Origin: Oxalobacter formigenes
GTDB taxonomy: Bacteria > Pseudomonadota > Gammaproteobacteria > Burkholderiales > Burkholderiaceae_D
DNA length: 64,000 nucleotides
NCBI RefSeq assembly: GCF_002127965.1
Contig: NZ_CP018787.1
Location: forward strand, 1,922,001 to 1,986,000
Direction of reading: 5' to 3'
Shown here: positions 46,301 to 53,688 of the stretch, in pieces
Layout of the letters: each line of letters opens with the position of its first letter
Position numbering within the stretch: the stretch's first letter is position 1
Position numbers and translations under genes: made by a program
Notes under the pieces: generated by a model
Databases searched by the model: none
Told to the model about the DNA's origin: nothing
What the model saw: the letters and a program-made list of their open reading frames with translations, nothing else

Positions 46301-48751
46301 GGCGCCTTCTGCCGAACCTTCCGCGACGTTTGTGTAATCCTTGCCCGAATCAGCGCCCCTTTCAGTCACTTCCAGAGCCTTCCCGGCCGGATCGATTGTC
46401 AGGGTCGGGCGGTCATTGGCACCTTCAATCGTCATGTCGATTGTCTGGTGCGCCTGCGCACCATGCGCATCGGTCACGGTAACCGTAAACGAAAAATCGA
46501 ACTTCTCGCCCTGTGCCAGATGATTTGCCTTGTCGCCATCCAGCACAAATGTATAGTCACCCGTTGACGTATTCAGGGTCAACGTACCGACATTCGTTTC
46601 GATCACGTACAGGTCGGCATTAACCGGATCACGGCCTTCATTGACGATCTCAACCGTTTCCGTGATTTGAACACCATTGCCCGTCACCGGAATGCCATCG
46701 CCCGTGTAAAGGCCGGACGTCACGCTCGAATCACCGGCTGCGCTGTCCCTGCCCAGTTCCACTTCGAGTTTCTGGTACAGTTTTCCGTCGAAATCCACAT
46801 CCGTCACGTCGATTTTGCCACTCACACTGACGCGGTGATGAGGGTCTGACACGGAACCGTCGTGTCCCTTGTCGTCCGTTGTGCCGGTATTGCCGTCGTG
46901 AACACCTTCCTCGCGCAGGTGAACTTTATCGCCAGTGATCTGCGGGCCGTCGTTTGTGCCTTCAATGTGGATGTTGACCGGCTGTGTCGCCGTACCGTTA
47001 TGGCCGTCATTCACCTGAATGCCGAAATTCAGGTCAAGGTAATTGCCACCCGATTCGGGATGAGCCGGATCGAACGCGACAGGACGGCTGTCGTCATACT
47101 GGGAAAGACCGTTAACGGCTGCATCATTCAGATCGAAATGATAGGTATAGGTGATCGTACCATCCGCACTGGTTTGCGGTGTCACCGTCAGCGTCCCGAC
47201 ATCCGTTACCAGTGTCATGACACCATCGACAACCGTTACCCCGGAAATCGGCTGCCCTGCCCCATCCGTGATCGTCGCTGTCAGTTGATCACCGATATCG
47301 ACATCCCTGACGGTGAAAGAACCTTCCGCGCTCTGCGTCCCCTTGATCTGTGCCTGATTGGGCCCTTCTGCCACACCGTCGTTGATTCCGGTTTGTGTCA
47401 CGTCGCCCACACCCGATTCTTTCAGGTTCAGCGTATCGCTTCCCGGTACCGTGATAACCGGCACGTCATTCGTCCCTGTCACGACCACGGTAATGGTTTG
47501 CGTATGGGTAGAGCCGTGTTCATCGGTCGTCGTGATATCGAAGGTTTCAGTATGTTCGTCCCCTTCGGACATGCCCTGTACCGTCTGACTGCCGTTGTTC
47601 AGTTCATAGGTATAGCTTCCGTTCGGATTCAGGGTCAGCGTTCCGTATTCCGTCGTGAACGTCGCTTCACCCGCATTGTCACCCAGATGGCCATCGATCG
47701 GATCGATGATAAAGGTCGTTCCATCCTTGCCGGTAATCGTCAGCGTCTGGTTGCCGCCATCCCTGTCCAGATCGGTCACAGTGAAATGACCTGTAATCGA
47801 GGGATTGGTATCTTCAGCAATACCGTTGCCATTGTCCCAGCCAATCGACAGATCAGGCATATCGTTCGTTCCGGTCACAGTCACCGTAATGACCTGCTGT
47901 GCCGTCATGCCCCTGCCGTCATCGACCGTCACGACAAATTTTTCAGTTACCGTTTCGCCCTGGGACAGGCTGTTGGCACGGTTGTCGTTATCGAGCCTGT
48001 AAACGTAATCGCCATTCGCATCAATCGTCAGCGAGCCATACTGGCCTTCAGCCGTGGCACTGCCTGCGCCACCTGCGCCGGCCGGTTTGACGGTATAAGT
48101 GAGACTGTCGCCATTGATATCGGAACCGGCAATATGCCCCTGTGCAGTCGGAATACCTGCATACGATACATTGGGATTCGCACCCGGGATCGCTGAATCA
48201 TCCCCCTTGACACCGGCTTCCCTGACCGATAAGGACAAATCACTCGCGTCTTCATCGATTTCCGGCGCTGTGTCCAGAATACCGTCATAGACGTATTCCC
48301 GTGGAAACGGATTGGAAAAAGTCGTCGTCTCGAAGCCCGGGGTCAGATTGCCCCGTGCCGCATCCTGATTCACCACAACGAAGGAATGCGAACCTGAATG
48401 ATTCGGATCGCCAGCCGTATTACCGTCTGCACCGGCAGCGGTTGCCTCGGCAATTTCTGTCGGATCGACACCGGCTTCGATCATCGCCTGAATGTTTGCG
48501 ACACTTTGTGAATCGGCTTGCATGACTTCAGCTGTCGGGTCAATGACCGCCGGGTCCAGTGCCAGGCTGTCGCCACTTCCGACAGTGGCGAAATTGCCGT
48601 TATTGAATACGATATGAACCGTACTCCCGGCACCCGCCTGTATGACTTCATTGGCTTGTACCGGATCGCCGATTCGCAAGACACGCACTTCGCCTTTTTC
48701 ATTTTTTGCCGTCGTTGTGCCGCTAAGCGCCCTTACGAATCCGATTGCCAT
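40346..48751 (-). CDS. Giant LapA-like RTX adhesin 3, the largest
   Basis: 2801 residues. The retention module (MAIGFVRALSGTTTAKNEKG; TAAG at 104-107) is followed by roughly seventeen VCBS/cadherin-like repeats of about 100 to 150 residues, each closing on variants of (T/N/H)(I/V)xGTNDxP. Ca2+ is expected to stiffen such arrays into a long fibre. The end carries RTX nonapeptides (LFGEGGHDELHGGQGNDYLF; GGDGNDILVGGGGNDILVGG) and a secretion signal ending LMQQLIDNSSIRF. No vWA domain was seen. It should be secreted by a type I (LapBCE-like) system and anchored until LapG-type cleavage. AAGAGGCAAGAGC precedes the start. It is the promoter-distal neighbour of the autotransporter remnants. Confidence 0.92.
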   Translation of the reverse strand: MAIGFVRALSGTTTAKNEKGEVRVLRIGDPVQANEVIQAGAGSTVHIVFNNGNFATVGSGDSLALDPAVIDPTAEVMQADSQSVANIQAMIEAGVDPTEIAEATAAGADGNTAGDPNHSGSHSFVVVNQDAARGNLTPGFETTTFSNPFPREYVYDGILDTAPEIDEDASDLSLSVREAGVKGDDSAIPGANPNVSYAGIPTAQGHIAGSDINGDSLTYTVKPAGAGGAGSATAEGQYGSLTIDANGDYVYRLDNDNRANSLSQGETVTEKFVVTVDDGRGMTAQQVITVTVTGTNDMPDLSIGWDNGNGIAEDTNPSITGHFTVTDLDRDGGNQTLTITGKDGTTFIIDPIDGHLGDNAGEATFTTEYGTLTLNPNGSYTYELNNGSQTVQGMSEGDEHTETFDITTTDEHGSTHTQTITVVVTGTNDVPVITVPGSDTLNLKESGVGDVTQTGINDGVAEGPNQAQIKGTQSAEGSFTVRDVDIGDQLTATITDGAGQPISGVTVVDGVMTLVTDVGTLTVTPQTSADGTITYTYHFDLNDAAVNGLSQYDDSRPVAFDPAHPESGGNYLDLNFGIQVNDGHNGTATQPVNIHIEGTNDGPQITGDKVHLREEGVHDGNTGTTDDKGHDGSVSDPHHRVSVSGKIDVTDVDFDGKLYQKLEVELGRDSAAGDSSVTSGLYTGDGIPVTGNGVQITETVEIVNEGRDPVNADLYVIETNVGTLTLNTSTGDYTFVLDGDKANHLAQGEKFDFSFTVTVTDAHGAQAHQTIDMTIEGANDRPTLTIDPAGKALEVTERGADSGKDYTNVAEGSAEGADADHGATLKYSFGSDAEGHPVTSISNAYGTMHIDPNSGRYWYELNNSSPDTQKLVEGQKVDPTNGNGYTIRVIDEHGAFSEEHVTVNITGSNDAPVFGSGNSVAVTESGVANGGNVVTDGKGNASNTIGFSDVDSPQDKLVCTMTNPGASEIDANGMQTLVTRYGTFTLDTKTGEYTFTLNNDAPEVQQLNAGEQLNGTNTPELRLNLKVTDEHGASNTTWVQAKINGTNDVPHLTLNQPSLDVTEDNALTASGTVSVTDPDAGGAKGESFTFGMTEQTSVEGKTPAMSSSMEGTYGTLSIDPATGKYVFTLNNDSQAVQELHSGETRTETFHVVVKDSQGAFDIRDVSVTIHGKDDAIRVDSPDAQVIQITEAGVNFNTNEENQATQSAEGNFKVTPVDGDSAGHLVYGFKDADGNFHEGSLETAYGTLTIDANGHYSFTLASEGEAGARVDALNAGELFKLTGIELAVRDDRHPDDMVTGQKLDIYIHGTNDRPYFTTDLTSGATSSEALEENGNKVIHGQLKADDPDAQHNPGDLVFSIESNGRLVQVLEGKYGVLELGKDGSYKYTVIHPELLESLNPGQNLTQSVLEQEVFNIRVTDPQNAYTSGELVIDMTGSADNPVITVNGNTIIFEDAGADINHAATNPSIDGKLALDNVVDAEDKGSVTWSNQGQTGFAEGAEGQPLGALTVNPDGSYTYTLSENGSKLVQSMNEGDVRYETFRVQATIGGGKTIEKEITIEIKGTNDSPVLDMKEDASFTGKVRQDVFEDDDTSDMDNPGVIFTGALNGGLMSDVDNAAGLKYMLVGKDGKPVTELKTEFGTIVLMYEQNADGTVTTHYKYTLDNESADLDAALKAAQEAGKLLNDSAKVVAVDTHGAVSEGRDITITIEPPDPDQGGTEPGKGLAFDDSNSNLTGSVSEDGRDIPGTTHVESTVFEGQLHTKWGDGTTGDSPDRVFGIQGSDGKQVQSSAADGNLVSVEGKFGYLVIDPVTGKYTYTLYNGEDGKPGRVQSMADGETVTEDFTLMLNGQVVKNTDGSDAKIEITIHGTNDAPVITGAMDSAINETGHDGLSGSMTATGTVTATDIDHALDSTGKPTGGTETVTFYFVDGNGNHVTSMETQYGTVEIDANGKYTYHLNTDKLPPELLYTDAQGNKVWHLPAGKNLSEIFKVVAFDGKDYSEPQDVTVNINGTNYGPEVIASDVTLGVTEDAKVTDSGSLGSLFTDDQGISNLTFTVDGKTVAQGTYGTLQLVDGKYVYTLNNADAAVQGLDSKNGGKDTFVITAKDEYGVTRNVTITVNVSGTDDAPTLMVGNVITVREGDTTTFEGVAKGFDSDTVDQGHLSYSFGTDADGQPRLSVTNDYGTFTIDPATGKYTFTLDNNSDTVRAMAPGELYEITQRITVTDTQGHSTSQDLTIDITGVATAPTDPVTSPDNADAPLVEDAAGAGAGFTGSASASTVDAGAGAPTYAFLTDDGRLVTDMQGTYGKISIDPLTGKYTYTLDSSLDATQSLGNGERVTDHFNVVAVNGAGMPSDPADVTVHVEGTNDGPDILSSSSNVDDNTGNFSFVDVDAKDTHTLSIIVEGVPHAVTLNEQGTGGSVDIDGLGSFTLTGTINANGQYDWSYRFEASDEAKGEVASGTTQNVNVQIQVSDGLESAMSGDLTVGIEGSNTLPAEPLSASLSLSDLDVSPMVSGTLPAADSEGDMLSYRFEHASESGEIVGKYGSLHFDEATHAYQYTLDMSEASLHDMALARSNGETLKEAFDYKLADQWHPDGVNATFEISLNDLHTQLGGTENDVLGQADATHSQVLFGEGGHDELHGGQGNDYLFGGDGNDILVGGGGNDILVGGSGSDTFKWHISDLGDSGSAGDRILDFHVGNLNPANGDIDPDGDILDISDILSGHVGDQDLIVGGFLNLEVLKHDDEMGTATVKLTIDPDGSAGDVYGSVDLATIDMSGIHALGGAHDQIENLMQQLIDNSSIRF

Positions 48752-48884
48752 GCTCTTGCCTCTTATATTTTTGAATCAGGAAGTACGCCTGGCAATATCC
48801 AAATTTATATGCAAACGATTTGAGAATTTCCAAACATACTGAAAAATATTGTCGATATATTAATTAATTTTGTTTCATCATTTT

Positions 48885-48901
48885 ATTGTCCAATAGTACT
48901 A
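48885..48901 (-). promoter_or_regulatory. Shared 17-bp adhesin element, copy 3
   Basis: In gene direction TAGTACTATTGGACAAT, 134 bases before the adhesin 3 start. Confidence 0.6.
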
Positions 48902-48967
48902 ACTTTGTCAAAAAGGCAACAATATTGGCATAAACATCAAAAAATATGTTGTCAAATAGTCAAATTG

Positions 48968-48997
48968 AAAAAGACCTGAACATTGCCAGGTCTTTTT
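48968..48997. terminator. Unassigned Rho-independent terminator
   Basis: Perfect 11-base stem AAAAAGACCTG / CAGGTCTTTTT with loop AACATTGC. No protein-coding gene ends nearby on either strand; a short transcript is possible. Confidence 0.6.
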
Positions 48998-49205
48998 CAA
49001 AAAACGGAAAAAATTACCAAAAAATAAAAAGACGGGAAAGTCGTGCCTGAAATTCACCGGTTCCACATGATTTTTGTCCTTCAGGAGGTTTCTATCCGGA
49101 CACAATGGAAAACCGGTCATTGACGGGTAGCCCGTCATCGCCTGAAAACGGTTTCATGATGTGCGACTTCATCCGCCCTGATACGGAATTTCCCTTTTCC
49201 AGAAT

Positions 49206-49244
49206 AAAAAGCCACTGCCCGACCAAATCGGATACAGTGGCTTT
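49206..49244 (-). terminator. Terminator of the glycine-rich autotransporter
   Basis: Stem AAAGCCACTG / CAGTGGCTTT around a 17-base loop, T-run on the minus strand, about 40 bases after the stop at 49285. Confidence 0.7.
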
Positions 49245-49284
49245 CAATGCCGTAAAACAGGAGCGCTTGACGTCAAACGCCTTC

Positions 49285-51666
49285 TCAGAATGTATATTTG
49301 GCCGTCACCATGCCAGCCACCCCTTCCCGTTGTCCCAGCATACCCTGGATATTGGCGTCGAAAGTCCAGGCTTTTTTCACATTCCAGGTCAATCCCAGTT
49401 CAAGTACACCCGTTGAACCTTTCATTTCGGGTTTATCCATCACATCGCCATCGACAAGCGCTCCCTGGGATCCCTTGAATTCATGATCCCATGCCAGACC
49501 GGCATATCCCTTGAATCCATCGTCGAGTCGATGGGTAAAACGTGCTCCAAGACGTGTGCGGAATGAATTCGCGCTGTCGAAACGGATATCCTCGCCTGCC
49601 TTGCTCGTCAGACTGTCACTGTTCTGATGCGTCCACAATACCTTCGCATAGACATCAACATCGCTCTTGTCCTGAACAGGGATCAGATAACCGATTCCCC
49701 CATGTGCTCCGTAGTACCAGGAATCGGAATCGAACGAAGCACCCGCACCCATATCGCCGCTGCTGTATTTACTCTTGACCTTGCCGGCCCTTAACGATCC
49801 TTCGGCATAAAAGCGGTTTTTAAAATCATGACGCGCCAGCACACCGGCACCGAAATAGTGAGTATCGCCGTCCCCTTTCACATTGACAAACGAGAAACTG
49901 TTGTTGGTATTGTAATTGCCCCAGCCCCCTTCCAAAAAAACGGCCGTATGCAAATGACCGTAAGATGTCTCATTATTCATCCCGACGCCGCCGATCAACT
50001 CAAAACCATTCGACTTGATATGGCTGCCTGTCTTGATTTTTTCACTCGTTCCCTGAACACTGAAAAACACATCAGGCCCGTTTTTTTTCGACGAGGCCAG
50101 TTTGTTGCCCAGATTGCTGACAAGGTCGCCAGCCGAGACAATCGACGCCAGTCCGGCCAGCTTGCCTTCGCTATACGCCTTGCCCAGCACGATTCTCGCT
50201 CCACGGGTCGCAATCAACTGGTCACGGAAGTTTTCAAGCATCATATCGTAAGCGACAGCGCCTTCCTGAAACAGCGTCACCATTTTGCGGTTATCTGCCA
50301 TCGTCCCCTGTGTGCTGTCGATCAAAATGATTTTGTCGCCTTCAGACAGGAGAGGAACAGTACTTTTCGCCGACACGTCAACCGTTGCATTGTTCATCAC
50401 AATCGGTGAAGACGTATTGAGCATCACATCGTTTTTCCCTACCGCAGACGACAACTGGAAAGTCAGGTTTTTGCCGGACATATCCAGCGCAGGGCCGGAA
50501 TAACTGGCATTTTTGCCTGTTACGGTCAAAGCGTTCGCTGCAAACGCGCCATTACCGGCGATCGTCAGGGAACGGTTTTCACCGAAAATCAGATTGCCCA
50601 GTGCCACCCCTGTCTGACCGTTATAAGCCAGGGTATCGTTCAGGGTCAGTGTCGTGTCGTTAGTGGACATATCCAGATTATTGAATGTGGCCGTCAAAGC
50701 GCCATCGTTTTTGGTCAGGGTGGCATTTTGCGTTTTCAGCGTATCCGCCGACAATGACACTGCGCCTCCCGATCCCCCGGCACCTGCTGAAACATTTCCT
50801 GTTCCGGCCGCCCCGTTGATACCGCTTGTCAAAACCAGCGAATCCATTTGCAGGGTCTGCCCGACAGTCAGGGCAAAACTGCCGCCATCGCCACCCGTCC
50901 CATCCAGGCCGGCGATGAAAGGTGAAATGGCAGACTGTTCCGAAAAAGTCACCACACCACTGCTTGCGCCGCCCGTTCCACCGTTGCCGGCTACCATCTG
51001 GAACGTCTTGCCGGTAAGATTTTTTCCTACCGTCAGAGTACCTTCACTTCCGTTACCCCCTTTTCCTCCCAGATTGTCCCCGCCTTTGGCACCGTTCCCG
51101 GCATTGATCTGTACGTTATCGGCAGACAGACTCTCACCCACCTGCATATCGAAAGAACCGGCAGCGCCTCCGTTGCCTCCATGCGTACCGCCGACCAGAT
51201 CGCCGTCACCACCGGCACCTCCCTGACTGCCTGTTACACTGAAAGCACGAACCGTTACATTTTGCGTCACATCGAGTTTGACATTCCCGGCATTCCCGCC
51301 TTTACCTCCTTCGGTAACAGAACCGACATCTTTGCCACTGCCGGTTCCACCGGTGCCCGATGTCAGGGACAAGGTATCGGATGTCACGCTATTGGCGGAC
51401 ATATTGACACTTCCGGCATTTCCACCTTGCGCCACGCCCCTGATGTCGGCAGGATCGGCGGGATTGTTCCGGACGCTCGTACTGCCTGCACCTGCTGCCA
51501 GCTGAATATCCGTATCAACTTTCAGATCTCCGGTTACCGTCAGATTCGCATCTCCCCCTTTACCGCCGCTACCGCCTGATCCCGTTCCGTTTTCATATCC
51601 GCTGCCACCCCCGTCTCCAGCCGACACACTCAGTTTTCTAGTGTACATATCACGCTCGACCGTCAA
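49285..51666 (-). CDS. Glycine-rich autotransporter, C-terminal portion after a frameshift
   Basis: 793 residues if begun at GTG 51666, but it continues in frame upstream to the frameshift at 51717-51721, so it is the second part of one gene starting at 52597. It holds the rest of the Gly-rich repeats (SGGSGGKGGDANLTVTGDLK; NGGTGGASSGVVTFSEQ), a beta-solenoid region (NNLDMSTNDTTLTLNDTLAY) and the autotransporter beta-domain. The barrel runs from about SKKNGPDVFFSVQGTSEKIK to the terminal GMVTAKYTF. The barrel itself is intact. Without ribosomal or replication slippage this part has no signal peptide and would not be secreted. Confidence 0.8.
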   Translation of the reverse strand: MTVERDMYTRKLSVSAGDGGGSGYENGTGSGGSGGKGGDANLTVTGDLKVDTDIQLAAGAGSTSVRNNPADPADIRGVAQGGNAGSVNMSANSVTSDTLSLTSGTGGTGSGKDVGSVTEGGKGGNAGNVKLDVTQNVTVRAFSVTGSQGGAGGDGDLVGGTHGGNGGAAGSFDMQVGESLSADNVQINAGNGAKGGDNLGGKGGNGSEGTLTVGKNLTGKTFQMVAGNGGTGGASSGVVTFSEQSAISPFIAGLDGTGGDGGSFALTVGQTLQMDSLVLTSGINGAAGTGNVSAGAGGSGGAVSLSADTLKTQNATLTKNDGALTATFNNLDMSTNDTTLTLNDTLAYNGQTGVALGNLIFGENRSLTIAGNGAFAANALTVTGKNASYSGPALDMSGKNLTFQLSSAVGKNDVMLNTSSPIVMNNATVDVSAKSTVPLLSEGDKIILIDSTQGTMADNRKMVTLFQEGAVAYDMMLENFRDQLIATRGARIVLGKAYSEGKLAGLASIVSAGDLVSNLGNKLASSKKNGPDVFFSVQGTSEKIKTGSHIKSNGFELIGGVGMNNETSYGHLHTAVFLEGGWGNYNTNNSFSFVNVKGDGDTHYFGAGVLARHDFKNRFYAEGSLRAGKVKSKYSSGDMGAGASFDSDSWYYGAHGGIGYLIPVQDKSDVDVYAKVLWTHQNSDSLTSKAGEDIRFDSANSFRTRLGARFTHRLDDGFKGYAGLAWDHEFKGSQGALVDGDVMDKPEMKGSTGVLELGLTWNVKKAWTFDANIQGMLGQREGVAGMVTAKYTF

Positions 51667-51682
51667 ACTCGCCTGGCCTCCG

Positions 51683-52597
51683 TTACCGCCATTGCCCCCT
51701 GTACCGCCAATGCCGTCCCCCTGTCTGACCTTTCCCGCCCTGTAAAACCGTGTCCTGCCAGACCGACAAATCCTTGGCGATCGTCGCCGTTACGTCACCG
51801 CCATTTCCGGCGACACCTCCGATAGCGTTATTTCCTTTTCCATTTCCCCCCAGATGTCCGTTGCCTCCGGTCATGACCAGACCGTCAATCCCTACACTGT
51901 CTCCGCGGGAAAATGTCGCTGAACCCCCATCGCCACCTGCGCCCCCCGTTCCCTGTGTCGACAAGCCATCGCCACCGTGACCACCTTCCCCGCCAGCGAG
52001 CTGGATGTCGGAATTCGCCATCAAGGCATTACTTTGATCCCAGATGGCACTGCCGCCATCGCCACCTTTTCCGCCTACGTCCGCCGGGTTGTCTCCGCGA
52101 CCGCTATCTTTCCCTTTCTGACCGTCCGTACCGGTTCCATACGTAAAACCGGACGTCCCCCCCGAGCCTCCGGACGCGTCGGTAGACGTTCCTCCAACAG
52201 TCGGCGCATTCAAACCGGAAGACGGATCCCCGATGAAAGCTCCTCCACCACCACCGCCTGCACTCGTTTGCGCATCACCGCCTGCCCCCAGGTTTTTACC
52301 ACCGCTTCCTCCGGAATTAACGGGGATAGAAGAATCATTCACTCCCCCCGCACCTCCGCCGCCTCCTGTCACTAAAATGGCGGCAGCTGCCGTCAACGGG
52401 GAAGACAGGGAAAAAGCGACGAGCCCGGATAAAACAAATGCGGGAACAGCCCGCATGAAAGTTCTTTTTTGAGCCGTCGTCCACAATATCGGTTTTTCAA
52501 AGCTATCCGGAAAAACTGTTGAAAGTGCAGTTTTTCGAGATACTTTGTTCATTGAATCCGATCTTCCGATCCTTTTTTTCTTAAGTTGTTGTGACAT
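51683..52597 (-). CDS. Glycine-rich autotransporter, N-terminal portion, ending at a frameshift
   Basis: 304 residues. It has a long signal region (about 48 charged residues, then AVPAFVLSGLVAFSLSSPLT ending AAAA), typical of extended autotransporter signal peptides. The passenger is strikingly Gly-rich (VTGGGGGAGGVNDSSIPVNS; GGEGGHGGDGLSTQGTGGAG; GGNGHLGGNGKGNNAIGG). It ends in an unnatural GGRHWRYRGQWR and a stop. Removing one base from the C5 run at 51717-51721 restores TGDGIGGTGGNGGNGGQASL and joins the 49285 frame, giving a protein of about 1100 residues. So this is a frameshift in one gene: a phase-variable switch, a recent inactivation, or a sequencing error. AAAGGGATG precedes ATG 52597. 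Confidence 0.8.
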   Translation of the reverse strand: MSQQLKKKRIGRSDSMNKVSRKTALSTVFPDSFEKPILWTTAQKRTFMRAVPAFVLSGLVAFSLSSPLTAAAAILVTGGGGGAGGVNDSSIPVNSGGSGGKNLGAGGDAQTSAGGGGGGAFIGDPSSGLNAPTVGGTSTDASGGSGGTSGFTYGTGTDGQKGKDSGRGDNPADVGGKGGDGGSAIWDQSNALMANSDIQLAGGEGGHGGDGLSTQGTGGAGGDGGSATFSRGDSVGIDGLVMTGGNGHLGGNGKGNNAIGGVAGNGGDVTATIAKDLSVWQDTVLQGGKGQTGGRHWRYRGQWR

Positions 52598-52993
52598 ATT
52601 TCATCCCTTTAGTTAGTAAACATATCGACAAACCTCTTCTTGATTACTTCTCACCTGAAAATCCTTTTTATGTTGTTTTCATTAGAAAAAAACGTTTTAT
52701 GGCTCCTCAATAAACCGTTTTTGGCTTATTGAAACCGATACATTACGTTGCGAAAATACAACATGGATACATTCCATCAAATGACAAGACAGGCTCTGCA
52801 GGCAGCAAGCGATACGTCCGTTTCATGTTTTCCAGACAGGAACAATCGCTAAAAAAAGTGGAAGAATTAAAAACGGCTCGTTTTTTCAGGAAAAAGGAGC
52901 TGTCGGGCAATCGATAAAAAAAACGAACGGAATTTTATTTCCGTTCGTTCCAGTCATGTTTCAGCCAAAAGGAATGAAAAACGCGACACTCCC
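52598..52993. other. Region between the autotransporter and the barrel remnant
   Basis: 396 bases: the AT-rich promoter side of the autotransporter gene and the terminator at 52922-52949. A plus-strand frame at 52729-52917 has no recognisable product. Confidence 0.45.
52922..52949 (-). terminator. Terminator after the barrel remnant
   Basis: Perfect 11-base stem AACGAACGGAA / TTCCGTTCGTT with loop TTTTAT; eight T follow on the minus strand. Confidence 0.8.
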
Positions 52994-53490
52994 TTAAAAG
53001 GCATATTTTTCCGTGACCATGCCAGTCACCCTTTCATGTTTTCCTGCCATACCTCTTAAATTGGCATCGAACGTCCAGGCTTTCTGTGCCTGCCAGGAAA
53101 CGCCCAGTTCAAGCAGGCCAGTCGAACCTTTCATATTGGGTTCACCCATTGCCACACCATTTAAAGTTGAAGCCAGCGATCCCCTGAATTCATGATTCAA
53201 GTCACACCGACAAAGCCTTTCACTTTTTCATCAAGCTGATGGTTGTAGCGGACACCAAGGCGGGAGCGCAATGAATCGGCACTGTCGAAATGGACTTTCT
53301 CACCGGCACCAGTCGTGACATTGTCACTGTTTATCTGGGTCCACAAGACCTTGCCATACACATCGACATTGCCCTTGTCCCGAACCGCAATCATGTATCC
53401 GACACCGCCATGTGTACCGTCATACCAGACGCTCGAATCAAATGACGCGTCTGCCCCCATATCACTGGTGCTGTAGTTGTTCATAAACAA
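52994..53490 (-). pseudogene. Remnant of an autotransporter beta-barrel, frameshifted
   Basis: About 165 codons matching the last part of the barrel encoded at 49285. STSDMGADASFDSSVWYDGT corresponds to SSGDMGAGASFDSDSWYYGA. VYGKVLWTQINSDNVTTGAG corresponds to VYAKVLWTHQNSDSLTSKAG. The end GMVTEKYAF corresponds to GMVTAKYTF. A missing base near 53200 breaks GFVGVTW-NHEFRGS into two frames. The 5' end stops within the barrel, with no passenger or signal. It is the truncated tail of a tandem paralogue and keeps its terminator. Confidence 0.85.
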
Positions 53491-53641
53491 TAAGTTATCA
53501 ATTATATTTTCATGAATGCAAATCACTGGATTATCGTATCGTGAAATGAAAAAATCAGTAAAACCAGACTCAGAGTATCGCTCCTGAAAAAGGGTTCCTG
53601 ATGATGAGATAAAAATATCTCAACGCTGGATTTCCGACAAG

Positions 53642-53666
53642 AAAAACCGGCATAAAGCCGGTTTTT
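53642..53666 (-). terminator. Terminator of the pst-pho operon
   Basis: Perfect stem AAAAACCGGC / GCCGGTTTTT with loop ATAAA, 23 bases after the phoR stop. Confidence 0.85.
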
Positions 53667-53688
53667 GTCAAACTTGCAAGAAAAATGA

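Larger units (their letters stand above)
48752..49284. other. Intergenic region before adhesin 3
   Basis: 533 bases with the shared adhesin element (48885-48901), an unassigned bidirectional terminator (48968-48997) and the terminator of the autotransporter (49206-49244). Nothing else recognised. Confidence 0.5.

Noticed and set aside
52729-52917. 62-codon plus-strand frame
   Set aside because: No family resemblance; it lies in the promoter side of the autotransporter.
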